64,000 nucleotides of DNA from Bradyrhizobium guangzhouense (GCF_004114955.1 NZ_CP030053.1:5642001-5706000), one strand, 5' to 3'. Counted from the first letter of the stretch, positions 7,576-18,203 are shown. Translations and numbers: made by a program. The notes: a model not told the origin generated them from the letters alone.

Positions 7576-9162
7576 TCAATAGCCGAGCGCGCAACCGTCC
7601 TTGCGCGGGTCGGAACCGCCGGTAAGCGTGCCTTTGTCCCAATCGATCCAGATCGCCTGGGCGCCGCCGAGCGGGCCGACCACGCTGGTGGTCTTGTGAC
7701 CGAGCTTCTTGAGGCCTTCGACGATATCGGCCGGAACGCTGTCCTCGAGCTGATACTGGCCCTCATAGTGCAGGCCGCGCGGCATGTCGATTGCCTCCTG
7801 CACGTCGCAGCCATAGTCGAGGATGTTGGTCAGCAGATGAGTCTGACCGGTCGGCTGGTACTGTCCGCCCATCACCGCGAACGACATCGTGGAACGGCCG
7901 CCCTTGGTGAGCAGGCCCGGCATGATCGTATGCAGCGGACGCTTGCCGCCTTCGATGCAGTTGGGATGGCCCGGCTGGATGCGGAAGCCGCCGGCGCGGT
8001 TCTGGAACAGCACGCCGGTCTTGTTGGAGACGATGGCCGAGCCGAAGGAATGCGCGACCGAGTTGATGAACGAGCAGACGTTGCGGTCCTTGTCCACCAC
8101 GGTGATGTAGATGGTCGAGGGATTCATCGGTGGCGCGACATTGGGCAGGTCGAGCATGCCGTCCATGCGGATCTTGCTGATGTACTCGTCGGCAAACCCC
8201 TTCTCGAGCATCTCGGCGACGTTGATCTTCATGTGCTCGGGAGAAGCAACGTGCATCTCGCGGTTCATGTAGGCGATGCGCGCGGCTTCCGCTTCGAGAT
8301 GGAAGCGCTCGACGCTGACGGGCGCGTATTTGGTCAGCTCGAAGCGCGACAGGATGTTGAGCATCAACAGCGCGGTGACGCCCGGGCCGTTCGGCGGGCA
8401 CTGCCAGACGTCGTAGCCCTTGTACATGGTGCCGATCGGCGTCGTCGTTTCGGTGGTATGCGCGGCGAAATCGTCGAGCGTGTGCAGGCCACCGATGCCG
8501 CGCAGGGTCTCGACCATGTCCGCCGCGATCTCCCCCTTGTAGAAGGCATCGCGGCCATCCCTGGCGATCGCGCGCAGCGTCTTGCCGAGCTCCGCCTGGC
8601 GGATGACATCGCCGGCGACCGGCGGCTTGCCGCCGGGCAGCAGGTAGCGCACCGTGTTGGTGCCGTTCTTCAGCTTCTCGAACTGGTTCTTCCAGTCGAA
8701 GGCGACACGGGGGGCGACGACATAGCCTTCCTCCGCCGCCTTGATCGCCGGCTGAAGCAGCCGGTCGAAGCCGAACTTGCCGTGATCACGCAGCACGGTT
8801 GCGAAGGCGTCGATCACTCCCGGAATGGACACCGCATGTGCGGAGGTCAGCGGCACGGAGGTGATCTTGCGCTCGAGATACCATTCGGCGTCGGCAGCCT
8901 TCGGCGCGCGGCCGGAGCCGTTATAGGCGATGATCTTGCCCTCGCCGCGTGGCTGGATCAGCGCGAAGCAATCGCCGCCGATGCCGGTCGATTGTGGCTC
9001 GATCACGCCGAGCAGGGCAGACCCCGCCACGGCCGCGTCCACCGCCGTGCCGCCCTCGCGCAGCACCTCGATCGCGGCAAGGGAAGCCTGCGGATGCGAG
9101 GTCGCCACCATCGCGTTGGTGGCGTGGACCGTGGACCTGCCGGGGAAATGGAAGTTTCTCAT
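7576..9162 (-). CDS. Gamma-glutamyltransferase family protein
   Basis: The 528-residue protein aligns by eye with the gamma-glutamyltranspeptidase Ntn-hydrolase family: MVATSHPQASLAAIEVLREGG at the start, STGIGGDCFALIQ, and T350 in NPSTIYITVVDKDRN as the expected autocleavage site and nucleophile. The downstream block GGQYQPTGQTHLLTNILDYG also fits. There is no signal peptide, so a cytoplasmic member acting on an amide or gamma-glutamyl compound is likely; cephalosporin-acylase-like relatives are often mislabelled. It lies upstream of, and on the opposite side to, nothing obviously linked: 169 bases separate it from the paoA-like start, both on the minus strand. Confidence 0.85.
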   Translation of the reverse strand: MRNFHFPGRSTVHATNAMVATSHPQASLAAIEVLREGGTAVDAAVAGSALLGVIEPQSTGIGGDCFALIQPRGEGKIIAYNGSGRAPKAADAEWYLERKITSVPLTSAHAVSIPGVIDAFATVLRDHGKFGFDRLLQPAIKAAEEGYVVAPRVAFDWKNQFEKLKNGTNTVRYLLPGGKPPVAGDVIRQAELGKTLRAIARDGRDAFYKGEIAADMVETLRGIGGLHTLDDFAAHTTETTTPIGTMYKGYDVWQCPPNGPGVTALLMLNILSRFELTKYAPVSVERFHLEAEAARIAYMNREMHVASPEHMKINVAEMLEKGFADEYISKIRMDGMLDLPNVAPPMNPSTIYITVVDKDRNVCSFINSVAHSFGSAIVSNKTGVLFQNRAGGFRIQPGHPNCIEGGKRPLHTIMPGLLTKGGRSTMSFAVMGGQYQPTGQTHLLTNILDYGCDVQEAIDMPRGLHYEGQYQLEDSVPADIVEGLKKLGHKTTSVVGPLGGAQAIWIDWDKGTLTGGSDPRKDGCALGY

Positions 9163-9344
9163 CGAAGTTTTGCTCTCTCAGACCGTGGGGCGCGCGCCGC
9201 GCCGTCTCGGAAAAACCGGGCCTTCATGACACATTCCAGGGCGTCCGGGCAATGCTGGCATACCAGGGAAATGGCTGCCATTCGCCGGGAAGAGAGCTAT
9301 CCGTTGCGGGTTTTCTGGGCGCCAGCCGCCTGCTAAACGGGCGC

Positions 9345-10112
9345 ATGATTTACAAGGTCTGCGCGTTCTACCAATTCGCTGCCCTGCCCGATTTCCGCGA
9401 GCTGCGCGAGCCGCTGCGCGCGTTCTGTGCCGGCCTGTCCCTCAAGGGCAGCGTGCTGCTGGCCCAGGAAGGCATCAACGGGACCATCGCCGGGGCGCCC
9501 GAGGCGATTGACGCCTTCGCCCATGAGCTCGCGCACGGGGCTTTGTTCGGCGGCCGGCTGAACAATCTCGAACTGAAGTGCTCGACTGCCCAGGCGATGC
9601 CGTTTGGCCGGCTCAAGGTGCGGCTGAAGAAGGAGATCGTCACGCTCGGCGATGCAGCCGCCGATCCGACCCGGCAGGTCGGCATCTATGTCGATGCTGC
9701 CGAATGGAACGCGCTGATCACCTCGCCCGATACGCTGGTGCTCGACACCCGCAACGCCTTCGAGGTGGCGATGGGAACGTTCGAGGGAGCGGTCGACCCC
9801 GACATCAAGAGCTTTGGTCAGTTCAAGGATTTCGTCAGCCAGCAGCTCGATCCGGCAAGACACCGGCGCGTCGCCATGTTCTGCACCGGCGGCATCCGCT
9901 GCGAAAAGGCGAGCGCGCATCTGCTCGCGCGTGGCTTTGCCGAGGTCTACCATCTCAGAGGCGGCATCTTGAAATATCTGGAAGAGGTGCCGGAGGCGCA
10001 AAGCCGCTGGCGCGGCGAATGTTTTGTTTTCGACGAGCGCGTCGCGCTTGGCCATGGCTTGCAGGAAATTGGTTTGCGCGAACGGGACAAGGACGCCGCA
10101 CGTGACGAATGA
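9345..10112 (+). CDS. trhO: tRNA uridine(34) hydroxylase TrhO (rhodanese-domain protein)
   Basis: The start at 9345 gives MIYKVCAFYQFAALPDFREL and 255 residues, a size and opening usual for alphaproteobacterial TrhO (YceA). The N-terminal region has the acylphosphatase-like part with LLAQEGINGTIAG. The rhodanese domain contains C180 in FCTGGIRCEKASA, the family's active-site loop. Known members catalyse oxygen-dependent 5-hydroxylation of U34 in tRNA. The gene overlaps slyX by 11 bases, so translation is probably coupled. Confidence 0.92.
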   Translation: MIYKVCAFYQFAALPDFRELREPLRAFCAGLSLKGSVLLAQEGINGTIAGAPEAIDAFAHELAHGALFGGRLNNLELKCSTAQAMPFGRLKVRLKKEIVTLGDAAADPTRQVGIYVDAAEWNALITSPDTLVLDTRNAFEVAMGTFEGAVDPDIKSFGQFKDFVSQQLDPARHRRVAMFCTGGIRCEKASAHLLARGFAEVYHLRGGILKYLEEVPEAQSRWRGECFVFDERVALGHGLQEIGLRERDKDAARDE

Positions 10113-10320
10113 GATCAAGACGCTCACCGAGCGCATCGACGCACTTGAGATGCGCCTCGCCTATCAGGACGACACCATCGAAACGCTGAACCAGACCATC
10201 ACGGCGCAATGGAAGCAGATCGATGTGCTGGTGCGGAAGGTCGCAGAGCTCGGGGATCGGTTGCAGGAAGCCGAGACCAACGCGCCGGGCCCCGGCAACG
10301 AGCGCCCGCCGCATTATTGA
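10102..10320 (+). CDS. slyX: SlyX-family protein
   Basis: A GTG start at 10102 gives MTNEIKTLTERIDALEMRLA and 72 residues. The protein is almost wholly a coiled coil (heptads from about residue 5 to 55) followed by a Pro-rich tail ending ERPPHY, as in SlyX proteins. No molecular role is established for the family. It overlaps the 3' end of trhO in another frame, which suggests one transcript. Confidence 0.9.
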   Translation: MTNEIKTLTERIDALEMRLAYQDDTIETLNQTITAQWKQIDVLVRKVAELGDRLQEAETNAPGPGNERPPHY

Positions 10321-10332
10321 GCTGATGCCCTG

Positions 10333-12237
10333 CTACTGGCCCGATGCCCTGCGCAGCAGGTTCGTAATTTCGCCCGACATCATCAGACGATCGCGGCCGC
10401 TATCCTTGGCGGCGTAGAGCGCGCGGTCGGCGGCCTCAACCAGCGAGCTCGTGCCCGCGGTGCGCTCCACTGCCGGACGGCAAGCCGCGCCGCCGACCGA
10501 GACGGTGACGCATGGCCCCGTCGGATTGGAGGCATGAACCAGGCCGGCGTCGCGGATGGCGTTGCGGATACGCTCACCGACCCGGGCGCAGCCGGCAGCG
10601 TCGGTGTTCGGCAGCAACATGGCGAATTCCTCGCCGCCATAACGGGCCGCGAGATCGCCGACCCGTTGCACCTCGGTCGCGATGGTCTTTGCCACCACGC
10701 GCAGACAGACATCGCCCGCGGGATGGCCGTATTCGTCGTTATAGGCCTTGAAGTGATCGACGTCGATCATCAAGAGGCCAAGGCTGGAACGATCGCGATA
10801 CGCGCGCGCCCATTCCTCTTTCAGCCGCTCGTCGAAGCGGCGACGGTTGGCGAGCCCCGTGAGGCTATCCTCGATCGCGAGGGTCTCGAGCCTTGTCTCC
10901 AGATTCTTCTGCTCGGTAATGTCGCGCGAGATCGCGACCACGCCGTCGACATTGCCGTTCTCCTTGCGCGTCACGCGCATGGTCGATTCCAGCCAGACCT
11001 CGGACTTCTGCCGGTGCACGTTGCGGTAGGTGACGCGCGCCTCTTCCGTGTCGCCACGCTTCATGGCATCGACGATGGCCTGGACATGCGGGCGGTCCTC
11101 CGGATGGATTCCGGCGAGTGCCTCCGTGCCGATCAACTGATTGGGCCGCCAGCCGACGACGCGGTTCGACGACGGCGAGACATAGCGCAGCCGCTCGTCG
11201 AGCCCGATGCGGGTGACCATGTCGCTGGAGCCTTCCGCGAGCAGGCGGAAATGCGCCTCCTTCTCGATCAGGGCCGCGGCCATGCGCTGGCCACGTTGCA
11301 ACTGCCGCACCAGCACCGCGCCGATGATCGCGATCAGCATCACCAGCGCGAGCACGTACAGCATGCGGGAGATCGCGGCGGCCCGCCACGGCGCCAGCAA
11401 TTCGTCCTTGTCGACGGTTGCGAGCAGCACGAGCGGATAGCGGCCGGAGCGCTTGAAGAAGCTGACGCGCTCGGCCCCGTCCAGCGGCGAGGTGAAATGA
11501 TAGGCGCCGTTCGGCCGCTGCAGGCTGGCATCGCGGAACAGCGGCGTATCGCCGACATTGAGGCCAACGAACTTTTCGTTGTTCGGGTTGCGCGCGATGA
11601 TCGAGCCGTCGCCGTACATCAGCGTCACCGAGCTGTTGCGGCCGATCTCGAACTGCTCGTAGAAGTGCGACAGATACCGCGAGCCGATCGCGGCGAGCAC
11701 GACGCCGCCAAAGCTGCCGTCCGCCTTGTTGAACCGCCGTGACAGCGTCACGACCCATTCGCCGTCCACGAGGCTCTTTACGGGATGACCGACATAGGCC
11801 TCGCGCCTGGACGAGAGCTGGTGGTGCCGGAAGAAGGCGTCGTCGCTGAGCGTCGAGGCGATTGTCCCGGGCGAAGTCAGCCAATTGCCCTTGTCGTCGA
11901 TGATGGCGAGGCTATGGACCCGGTCTATCGCCTTCTTGCGCGCCTCGAGCAGGTTGCGCAGCTTGCCGATCGTGGCGGGATCGGCGCCGTCCATCTCGAG
12001 ACGGCTGACGACGCCGACGACACCGGAATCCAGGAGATCGAGGCTGTCCTCGGCGTGCTGCGTCAGCGAGCGGGCGACGTTCGCCATCTCGGTTTCGGCG
12101 CCCTTGAGCACCTGATCGCGCGCGGCCCATTCGCGCCAACCGCTGACGCCGAGGATCGCGACGCAAGTGAGCACGACGAAAGCCGCCGCGCGCAACGGCA
12201 GGCGGCTCCATCCGGCTCTCTGTGAGGCGAGGTTCAT
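10333..12237 (-). CDS. Membrane sensor diguanylate cyclase (periplasmic sensor, PAS, GGDEF)
   Basis: This 634-residue protein has a membrane helix at about residues 16-34, a periplasmic sensor region of about 240 residues resembling a double-Cache fold, a second helix at about 288-308, a PAS/PAC segment at about 325-445 and a GGDEF domain at about 455-625. The signature GGEEF is at 534-538, and RVGD five residues before it is the RxxD inhibitory site, so an active, product-inhibited cyclase is predicted. It would convert two GTP to cyclic di-GMP in response to a periplasmic ligand. It is convergent with slyX, with 12 bases between the stops. Confidence 0.9.
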   Translation of the reverse strand: MNLASQRAGWSRLPLRAAAFVVLTCVAILGVSGWREWAARDQVLKGAETEMANVARSLTQHAEDSLDLLDSGVVGVVSRLEMDGADPATIGKLRNLLEARKKAIDRVHSLAIIDDKGNWLTSPGTIASTLSDDAFFRHHQLSSRREAYVGHPVKSLVDGEWVVTLSRRFNKADGSFGGVVLAAIGSRYLSHFYEQFEIGRNSSVTLMYGDGSIIARNPNNEKFVGLNVGDTPLFRDASLQRPNGAYHFTSPLDGAERVSFFKRSGRYPLVLLATVDKDELLAPWRAAAISRMLYVLALVMLIAIIGAVLVRQLQRGQRMAAALIEKEAHFRLLAEGSSDMVTRIGLDERLRYVSPSSNRVVGWRPNQLIGTEALAGIHPEDRPHVQAIVDAMKRGDTEEARVTYRNVHRQKSEVWLESTMRVTRKENGNVDGVVAISRDITEQKNLETRLETLAIEDSLTGLANRRRFDERLKEEWARAYRDRSSLGLLMIDVDHFKAYNDEYGHPAGDVCLRVVAKTIATEVQRVGDLAARYGGEEFAMLLPNTDAAGCARVGERIRNAIRDAGLVHASNPTGPCVTVSVGGAACRPAVERTAGTSSLVEAADRALYAAKDSGRDRLMMSGEITNLLRRASGQ

Positions 12238-12403
12238 GCGGCAGAAATCTCCGATCGCCGGAAACTCTGCCGCTTCTGTTATTGAACCCTGAAGCCCCCG
12301 CGCGGATTCGCATTCATCTACGGGTTTTCCCGTACTCCTACGGACCGGGCCTTCCGCAGATCACTAACAAGGTCTTAGCAAGACTATCGGAAACCGGCGA
12401 TGG

Positions 12404-12718
<315 letters not shown>

Positions 12719-12730
12719 TCAGGACCATCA

Positions 12731-13765
12731 GTGCCCCAGTCTGCGACAAAGCCCTTCATCGACGTGCTCTCCGGCCAGCGGCAAGCCGTCCCACCCCTGT
12801 GGATGATGCGGCAGGCGGGCCGCTATCTGCCTGAATATCGCGAGGTGCGCGCCAAGGCCGGCGGCTTTCTCGATCTCTGCTTCAATCCGGAGCTTGCGGC
12901 CGAAGTCACGCTGCAGCCGATCCGAAGGTTCGGCTTCGATGCGGCGATCATCTTCTCCGACATCCTGGTGATCCCCTATGCACTCGGCCGTGAGGTGCGC
13001 TTCGAGGTCGGGGAAGGCCCGCGGCTCGAGCCGCTGGATGATCCGGCCAAGGTCGCGACGCTCGCCGCGCAGGCCGACTTCGGCAAGCTCCAGCCGGTGT
13101 TCGACGCGCTCAAGATCGTACGCGCCGCGCTCGATCCCAGCACGGCGCTGATCGGCTTCTGCGGCGCGCCGTGGACGGTTGCGACCTACATGGTCGCGGG
13201 CCACGGCACGCCCGACCAGGCGCCGGCGCGGATGATGGCCTACCGGCATCCCGAGGCGTTCGCTGAGATCATCGACGTCCTGGTCGAGAACTCGGTCCGC
13301 TATCTGCTGGCGCAACTCGAGGCCGGGGCCAACGCCCTGCAGATCTTCGACACCTGGGCCGGCGTGCTGCCGCCGGCCGAATTCGCGCGCTGGTCGACCG
13401 AGCCGACGCGCCGCATCGTCGAAGGCGTGCGCGCCAAGGTCCCTGACGCGAAGATCATCGGCTTCCCGCGCGGCGCCGGCGCACAACTGCCCGGTTACGT
13501 CGAGGCTACCCTCGTCAACGCCGTCAGCATGGACTGGACCGCCGAGCCCGCCTTCATCCGCGAGCGCGTGCAGAGCCGCGTCGCCGTGCAGGGCAACCTC
13601 GATCCGCTGGTGCTGATATCAGGCGGCGCGGCACTCGACCGCGCGGTCGACGACGTGCTGGCGAACTTCGCGCAAGGGCGCTTCATCTTCAATCTCGGCC
13701 ACGGCATCCAGCCGGAGACGCCGATCGCCCATGTCGAACAGATGATCAAGCGCGTGCGGGGCTGA
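12731..13765 (+). CDS. hemE: Uroporphyrinogen decarboxylase
   Basis: A GTG start at 12731 gives [16 protein letters not shown] and 344 residues, the usual length. The diagnostic N-terminal signature [19 protein letters not shown] is complete, including the Arg residues that bind the substrate carboxylates. [12 protein letters not shown] carries the conserved Asp of the active site, and [14 protein letters not shown] and [12 protein letters not shown] are the other family blocks. The enzyme removes four acetate carboxyls from uroporphyrinogen III to give coproporphyrinogen III in haem and chlorophyll synthesis. The gene stands alone between the EcfG-linked gene and a catabolic-looking cluster. 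Confidence 0.96.
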   Translation: MPQSATKPFIDVLSGQRQAVPPLWMMRQAGRYLPEYREVRAKAGGFLDLCFNPELAAEVTLQPIRRFGFDAAIIFSDILVIPYALGREVRFEVGEGPRLEPLDDPAKVATLAAQADFGKLQPVFDALKIVRAALDPSTALIGFCGAPWTVATYMVAGHGTPDQAPARMMAYRHPEAFAEIIDVLVENSVRYLLAQLEAGANALQIFDTWAGVLPPAEFARWSTEPTRRIVEGVRAKVPDAKIIGFPRGAGAQLPGYVEATLVNAVSMDWTAEPAFIRERVQSRVAVQGNLDPLVLISGGAALDRAVDDVLANFAQGRFIFNLGHGIQPETPIAHVEQMIKRVRG

Positions 13766-13934
13766 GGCGCACCCCGACGACGGAAACAAAACCGCGAAAA
13801 CAACCCCATGCACCGTACAAATCATTGACGGATTTTGCACCGCATCGATTTTGTATTTTCCGAATATCGTTTGACCCGTCGGGCAAAACAGGTGTACGAT
13901 GGCATCATCCCGCCGATCGTCATTCCGCATGACG

Positions 13935-14639
13935 TCAGCGACCGGCCGACGTCAGACCTTCGAGAATCTCTCGGGCACGCCTCATTGAAAAATCATATGC
14001 TGCCCGGTCGAAGGACGGACTTCCCCGCATCATGAAGCCGTGGCGCACGTCGGGAAGAATGTGCACGTCGACATTGTCCATGCGCATTGCCGCGTCACGA
14101 TACGTCTCCAGCACCTCGATCGGCGCGCGATTGTCCTTGTCGCCCCAAATCAGATCAACCTGCCGGCGACCCCCGACAAGTTCCTCAAGATAGTCCAGCA
14201 TCTGGGACCCGTGGCAGCAGATACCAGCAGCATAGCCAAGTCGCTTGGGCCCGAGAATCGCATACGGACCGCCGTAGCAAAATCCCATGACCGCCGCCTG
14301 GCCGTTGAATTGCGGGATTGTGCCGAGGTGTCTCAAGGTGTCGATCATGTCCTCTTCACCGGCCTTGATTTGTGCCAGGCGCGGCTGCGCGCGCTGGGCC
14401 GCGCGCGGGTCATTCCGGGACAGCGGACCGGCAATCGAACGCCAGAACAGATCCGGCACCGCCGCGATGAAGCCATATGCCGCCAGTTCGTCGGCGATTG
14501 CGATCATGTCGGTATCAACGCCGTGAATAGCGGAGGCAAGCACAATGGCAGCAACCGCCGTCTCAGTCTCGGGCGCGACCAGATAGCAATCGAACACCCC
14601 GCCGCCTCTCGCGGAGATCTTGCTGAATGTCCCTTGCAT
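13935..14639 (-). CDS. Dienelactone hydrolase family protein
   Basis: I choose the ATG at 14639 (MQGTFSKISARG), which has GGGA six bases upstream, over 14663, giving 234 residues. The catalytic set of dienelactone hydrolase is visible: C121 in MGFCYGGPYA, Asp in IWGDKDNRAP and His in DVRHGFMM. The family hydrolyses dienelactones and other esters with a Cys nucleophile. It follows the Bug-type binding protein by 40 bases on the same strand, suggesting a small catabolic operon controlled by the divergent LysR gene. The substrate is not known. Confidence 0.85.
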   Translation of the reverse strand: MQGTFSKISARGGGVFDCYLVAPETETAVAAIVLASAIHGVDTDMIAIADELAAYGFIAAVPDLFWRSIAGPLSRNDPRAAQRAQPRLAQIKAGEEDMIDTLRHLGTIPQFNGQAAVMGFCYGGPYAILGPKRLGYAAGICCHGSQMLDYLEELVGGRRQVDLIWGDKDNRAPIEVLETYRDAAMRMDNVDVHILPDVRHGFMMRGSPSFDRAAYDFSMRRAREILEGLTSAGR

Positions 14640-14679
14640 GTCGAATCCCACAGGCCGCGCCATCCAGGACTTCGCCGCG

Positions 14680-15660
14680 CTACTCGGGCCGAATCTTCGC
14701 GAGGCTGATCACTCTGGCCCACTTCTCGGTTTCGGCGGCCATCAGCTTGCCGAAATCGACGGGCGAACCGCCCAGTTCCGTCGCATCAAGAGCGCGCAGG
14801 CGCATCCTGAATCCGGGATCGGCCAGAGCGGCATTTGCTTCCATATTGAGCTTGTCGATCGTCGGGGCCGGCGTGTCTTTCGGCGCACCGATGCCGAACA
14901 CCGAACTCGCCTCATAACCGGGCACGAATTCGCCGATCACAGGCACATCCGGCAAGGCTTCGGATCGCTTTGCCGTCGTGAGCCCGAGCGCGCGTAGCCT
15001 GCCGCTTGCGATGTATCCGATCGACGGCGCCAGGTTGACGAAGACGACCTGCACCTGCCCGCCGAGCAGATCCGTAATTGCGGGCGCCACGCCTCGATAA
15101 GGCACATGCTGAAGATCGAGCCCGCCGGCGGCCTGCTTGAACAGCTCCGCGGCGATGTGGGTGATGCCGCCTACGCCGCCCGAACCGTAGGATAGTTTCC
15201 CAGGATTGGCTTTGGCATAGGCGATGAACTCCGGGATCGTATGGGCAGGAACCGATGGGTGTATCACCATCACCAGAGCGCCACGGGTCAGGCCTGCGAC
15301 CGGCGCGATATCCCGCAGGAAATTGAAATCGAGATTTTCATAAAGCGTGGCATTGATCGCGTTGGGGGAGCCGACCAGCAGGAGCGTGTAGCCGTCCGGC
15401 GGTGCGCGCACGACCGCCTCGGTGGCGAGATTGCTTCCCGCTCCCGGCCGGTTCTCGACGATGAATTGCTGGCCGAGCCGCTCCGACCACCACTCCCCGA
15501 GCAGACGCGCGAGAATGTCGTTGGGGCCGCCGGCGGCAAAGCCGACCATGATCCGGACCGGCCGCGCAGGATAAGTCTGCGCCCAAGCTGGCCCTGAGAG
15601 CAGCGCCGGCGCGGCCACCCCAGTTGCAAAGCGCAGAAATTGACGTCGGGAGGAAGTCAT
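14680..15660 (-). CDS. Bug/TctC-family periplasmic solute-binding protein
   Basis: The 326-residue protein starts with a twin-arginine-like signal (SSRRQFLRFATGVAAPALL, cleavage near AWAQ). It then has the Bug-family opening YPARPVRIMVGFAAGGPNDI, the central VENRPGAGSNLATEAVVRA and the typical PYRGVAPAITDLLGGQVQ. Bug proteins bind carboxylates such as citrate-like or aromatic acids, with or without a TctAB permease; none is present here. It is divergent from a LysR regulator with about 130 bases between, and is followed by the dienelactone hydrolase. Confidence 0.9.
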   Translation of the reverse strand: MTSSRRQFLRFATGVAAPALLSGPAWAQTYPARPVRIMVGFAAGGPNDILARLLGEWWSERLGQQFIVENRPGAGSNLATEAVVRAPPDGYTLLLVGSPNAINATLYENLDFNFLRDIAPVAGLTRGALVMVIHPSVPAHTIPEFIAYAKANPGKLSYGSGGVGGITHIAAELFKQAAGGLDLQHVPYRGVAPAITDLLGGQVQVVFVNLAPSIGYIASGRLRALGLTTAKRSEALPDVPVIGEFVPGYEASSVFGIGAPKDTPAPTIDKLNMEANAALADPGFRMRLRALDATELGGSPVDFGKLMAAETEKWARVISLAKIRPE

Positions 15661-15792
15661 AGGCTCTGCTCCGTCGAACCGGCACTCGCGCGGGCTCTCC
15701 TCAACGGCCGAGGATAGTTGATGCCGTCATAAGCGCATAAGGCTATTGTCTGATGAGGTCATCTCAAAACGGAAATGGGTGCTCCCATGCAG

Positions 15793-16728
15793 ATGAGCGA
15801 TCGCATCGGAAAGCGAATGAAGCTGCAGGATCTGCATGTGCTCATGACGGTGGTGCAGGCCGGCAGCATGGGCAAGGCGGCGCTCATGCTCAACACCACC
15901 CAGCCCAACGTTTCGAGATCGATCGCGGAACTGGAGCATGCGTTTGGCGTCCGCTTGCTGGATCGCCACCGGCGCGGAATCGAGCCGACCAAGTGCGGCC
16001 GCGCCCTGATCGATTGCGGCGCTGCCGCCTTCGACGAATTGCGACGGGGCGTGAAGAGCATCGAATTCCTGGCCGACCCCACCGCTGGAGAGGTGCGGAT
16101 CGGGAGCACGGCCTTTCTGGCGGCGAGCTTTGTGTCCGCGCTCGTCGACCGGCTCTCCCGGCGTCATCCGCGGATCAGGTTTCAACTCGTCACCGGCTAC
16201 ATCGAGACATTGCACCGCGAGTTGAGCGACCGCAAAGTCGATCTTTTGTTCGTGCGGAGCGGCGGCTCGATGACTGATGAGCGATTGCAATTCGAGTTTC
16301 TTTTTGAAGATCGCTATGTCGTCGCAGCGGGTGCGAAAAATCCGTGGACGCGCCGGCGCAATATCCAGCTCCCCGATCTGGCGGAGGAGCGTTGGGTGCT
16401 TCCGCCGCGGGAGAGCGTGATCGGCTCCATCCTCACGCAGGCCTGTCTTGCCCGAGGCCTCGCGTATCCCCAGGCAACGGTGGTCACCGATTCCCCCCAT
16501 ATGCGGGTCAGCTTGCTGGAGACGGGGCGGTTCATCACGGTTTTCCCGGCGTCCGCACTGAAATTTCTCGCCCGGGAGGCAGCGCTCAAGGTCTTGCCCA
16601 TCGAACTGCCGGCGGCCCGCCGACCGAACGGGATGGTCACCATCAAGGACCGCGCCGTCAGCCCGGTCGTGCAGCTCGTCATCGACAGCGCCCGTGAGCT
16701 GGCAAAGCCGATGGTGAAAGGAAAGTGA
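15793..16728 (+). CDS. LysR-family transcriptional regulator
   Basis: I start at 15793 (MSDRIGKRMKLQDLHVLM, 311 residues); 15775, 15787 and 15817 are in-frame alternatives. The winged helix-turn-helix lies at about residues 10-68 (GSMGKAALMLNTTQPNVSRS), followed by a linker helix and a substrate-binding domain with the usual LysR spacing. Members activate a divergent gene upon binding a small effector. The neighbouring divergent Bug-hydrolase pair is the likely target. A short segment matching the 3' end of this gene recurs at 20874-20927. Confidence 0.88.
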   Translation: MSDRIGKRMKLQDLHVLMTVVQAGSMGKAALMLNTTQPNVSRSIAELEHAFGVRLLDRHRRGIEPTKCGRALIDCGAAAFDELRRGVKSIEFLADPTAGEVRIGSTAFLAASFVSALVDRLSRRHPRIRFQLVTGYIETLHRELSDRKVDLLFVRSGGSMTDERLQFEFLFEDRYVVAAGAKNPWTRRRNIQLPDLAEERWVLPPRESVIGSILTQACLARGLAYPQATVVTDSPHMRVSLLETGRFITVFPASALKFLAREAALKVLPIELPAARRPNGMVTIKDRAVSPVVQLVIDSARELAKPMVKGK

Positions 16729-16937
16729 CGCTCTGGATGTCTACTGATGGCCCGTGGCTGACCTTCGCTCGAAGAGCCACAATGTTTGTTTACGGGAGAT
16801 GAGCCGACCAAGCGGAAGCAGCCTGTCGAGGGCAGCTTGTGACCCGAAGCCGACAATTTGCACTTCTGCCGTGCTGGCAGATAGCCACTCCCTATGATTT
16901 GATTACCAGTCAGAGCCGTTGCAGGGGAATTGTCGCC

Positions 16938-17960
16938 ATGAGACGCCGAGAATTCTTGCAGTTAGCTGGTGGAGCGTCATTTGCTTGGCCATCGCTTGCG
17001 CGGGCTCAGAGGCGCGCAACCCCGCCTCTCGTTGCGTTCATAACACCCTTCACAGAAGAAATAGTTATTGAAAGAACACTCGACCTGCGCGCGGGTCTCA
17101 AACAAGTCGGGCTTGTCGAGGATGTTGACTATACTCTCGCACTACGTTTCGCGAACGGGAATTTGTCGCGAATACCTAAGCTTACAAGAGAGCTACTCGA
17201 GTTGAAGCCGCGGGTCTTTGTTGTGGCAGCCTCACTGAGCGCGCTGAACACGATCCGCAAAGAAGCGCCGGATATCCCGCTGGTCGTTACTGGTCTTGCT
17301 GCTGATCCTATCGCAATGGGCTTTGCTGAAAGCTATGCAAGACCAGGTGGAATGATTACTGGCAACACTATGAACGCCGTGGGCGGCGAAGAGGCCCTCA
17401 CCACAAAACGCATCGGCTTTTTCAAGGAATTAGTGCCGAACGTTGCGCGCCTTGGGATGATCCACTTTGCGGATAGTCTAACCCCGGTTACTGCCGGAAA
17501 TCTGGCGCTTTCCGAGCGCAAAGCCTTGCGAAAGGTGTCAGATCATTTTGGCTTCGAGTTTCTGAACTATGAAATCCAGACACTCGATGACTTCGACGAC
17601 GCTGTTTCGGCGGGACTGCGGGATGACGTCAGCGCATTTTACATTTCGGGCGACCCAAGGATGGACTTCGATATTCCTCGCGTTGTGACATCTCTAACAA
17701 AATCTGAAAAGCCAACGTGTGGCGTCTATCCCTTCTGGGCGCAACGCGGATTGTTGATGTCATACTCAAACGATCTGCACGATATGCTGCGGCGAGCAGG
17801 CTTCCAGGTCGCGAAGATCATTCAGGGCGCGAAGCCGGGAGAGCTCCCGTTCGAGCAAGCAGTTAAATACACCCTGGTCATCAATATGAAGACTGCGAGG
17901 CGGCTCGGGATCACCCCGCCGCCTACGCTTTTGGCCGCGACGGATGAACTAATCGAATAG
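16938..17960 (+). CDS. ABC_sub_bind (PF04392) solute-binding protein, tandem copy 1
   Basis: The start at 16938 gives 340 residues, with a twin-arginine-type signal (MRRREFLQLAGGASFAWPSL, cleavage near ARAQ). The rest is the periplasmic-binding fold of the ABC_sub_bind family: LDLRAGLKQVGLVEDVDY, VVTGLAADPIAMGFAESYARPGG and the late LVINMKTARRLGITPPPTLL. Such proteins are greatly expanded in Bradyrhizobium, usually without a permease, and their ligands are unknown. Codon use is more AT-rich than in the flanking genes. It is followed by two diverged paralogues on the same strand, separated by 243 and 168 bases. Confidence 0.85.
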   Translation: MRRREFLQLAGGASFAWPSLARAQRRATPPLVAFITPFTEEIVIERTLDLRAGLKQVGLVEDVDYTLALRFANGNLSRIPKLTRELLELKPRVFVVAASLSALNTIRKEAPDIPLVVTGLAADPIAMGFAESYARPGGMITGNTMNAVGGEEALTTKRIGFFKELVPNVARLGMIHFADSLTPVTAGNLALSERKALRKVSDHFGFEFLNYEIQTLDDFDDAVSAGLRDDVSAFYISGDPRMDFDIPRVVTSLTKSEKPTCGVYPFWAQRGLLMSYSNDLHDMLRRAGFQVAKIIQGAKPGELPFEQAVKYTLVINMKTARRLGITPPPTLLAATDELIE

Positions 17961-18203
17961 CGAGGGAATCAGCGTCCGCTGCTGGCCCTGCTGATCTTTC
18001 TCGACGCATTGCGGCATGGACCGGTTTTGACTCGAAGGCGACATGATCACCGCAAGGCGGGTGGCGCGAAGCCAGTCGCTATGGTCTGATAGGGGGAGAT
18101 CAACAAAGGTTTTTTGTGGCTGGCAGCAACTTCGAGCCAGCGATTGGCAGACTGCCGACGATGCTGATTCCATGCGACCGGCCAAAGCAGAACGAGGCGT
18201 CAA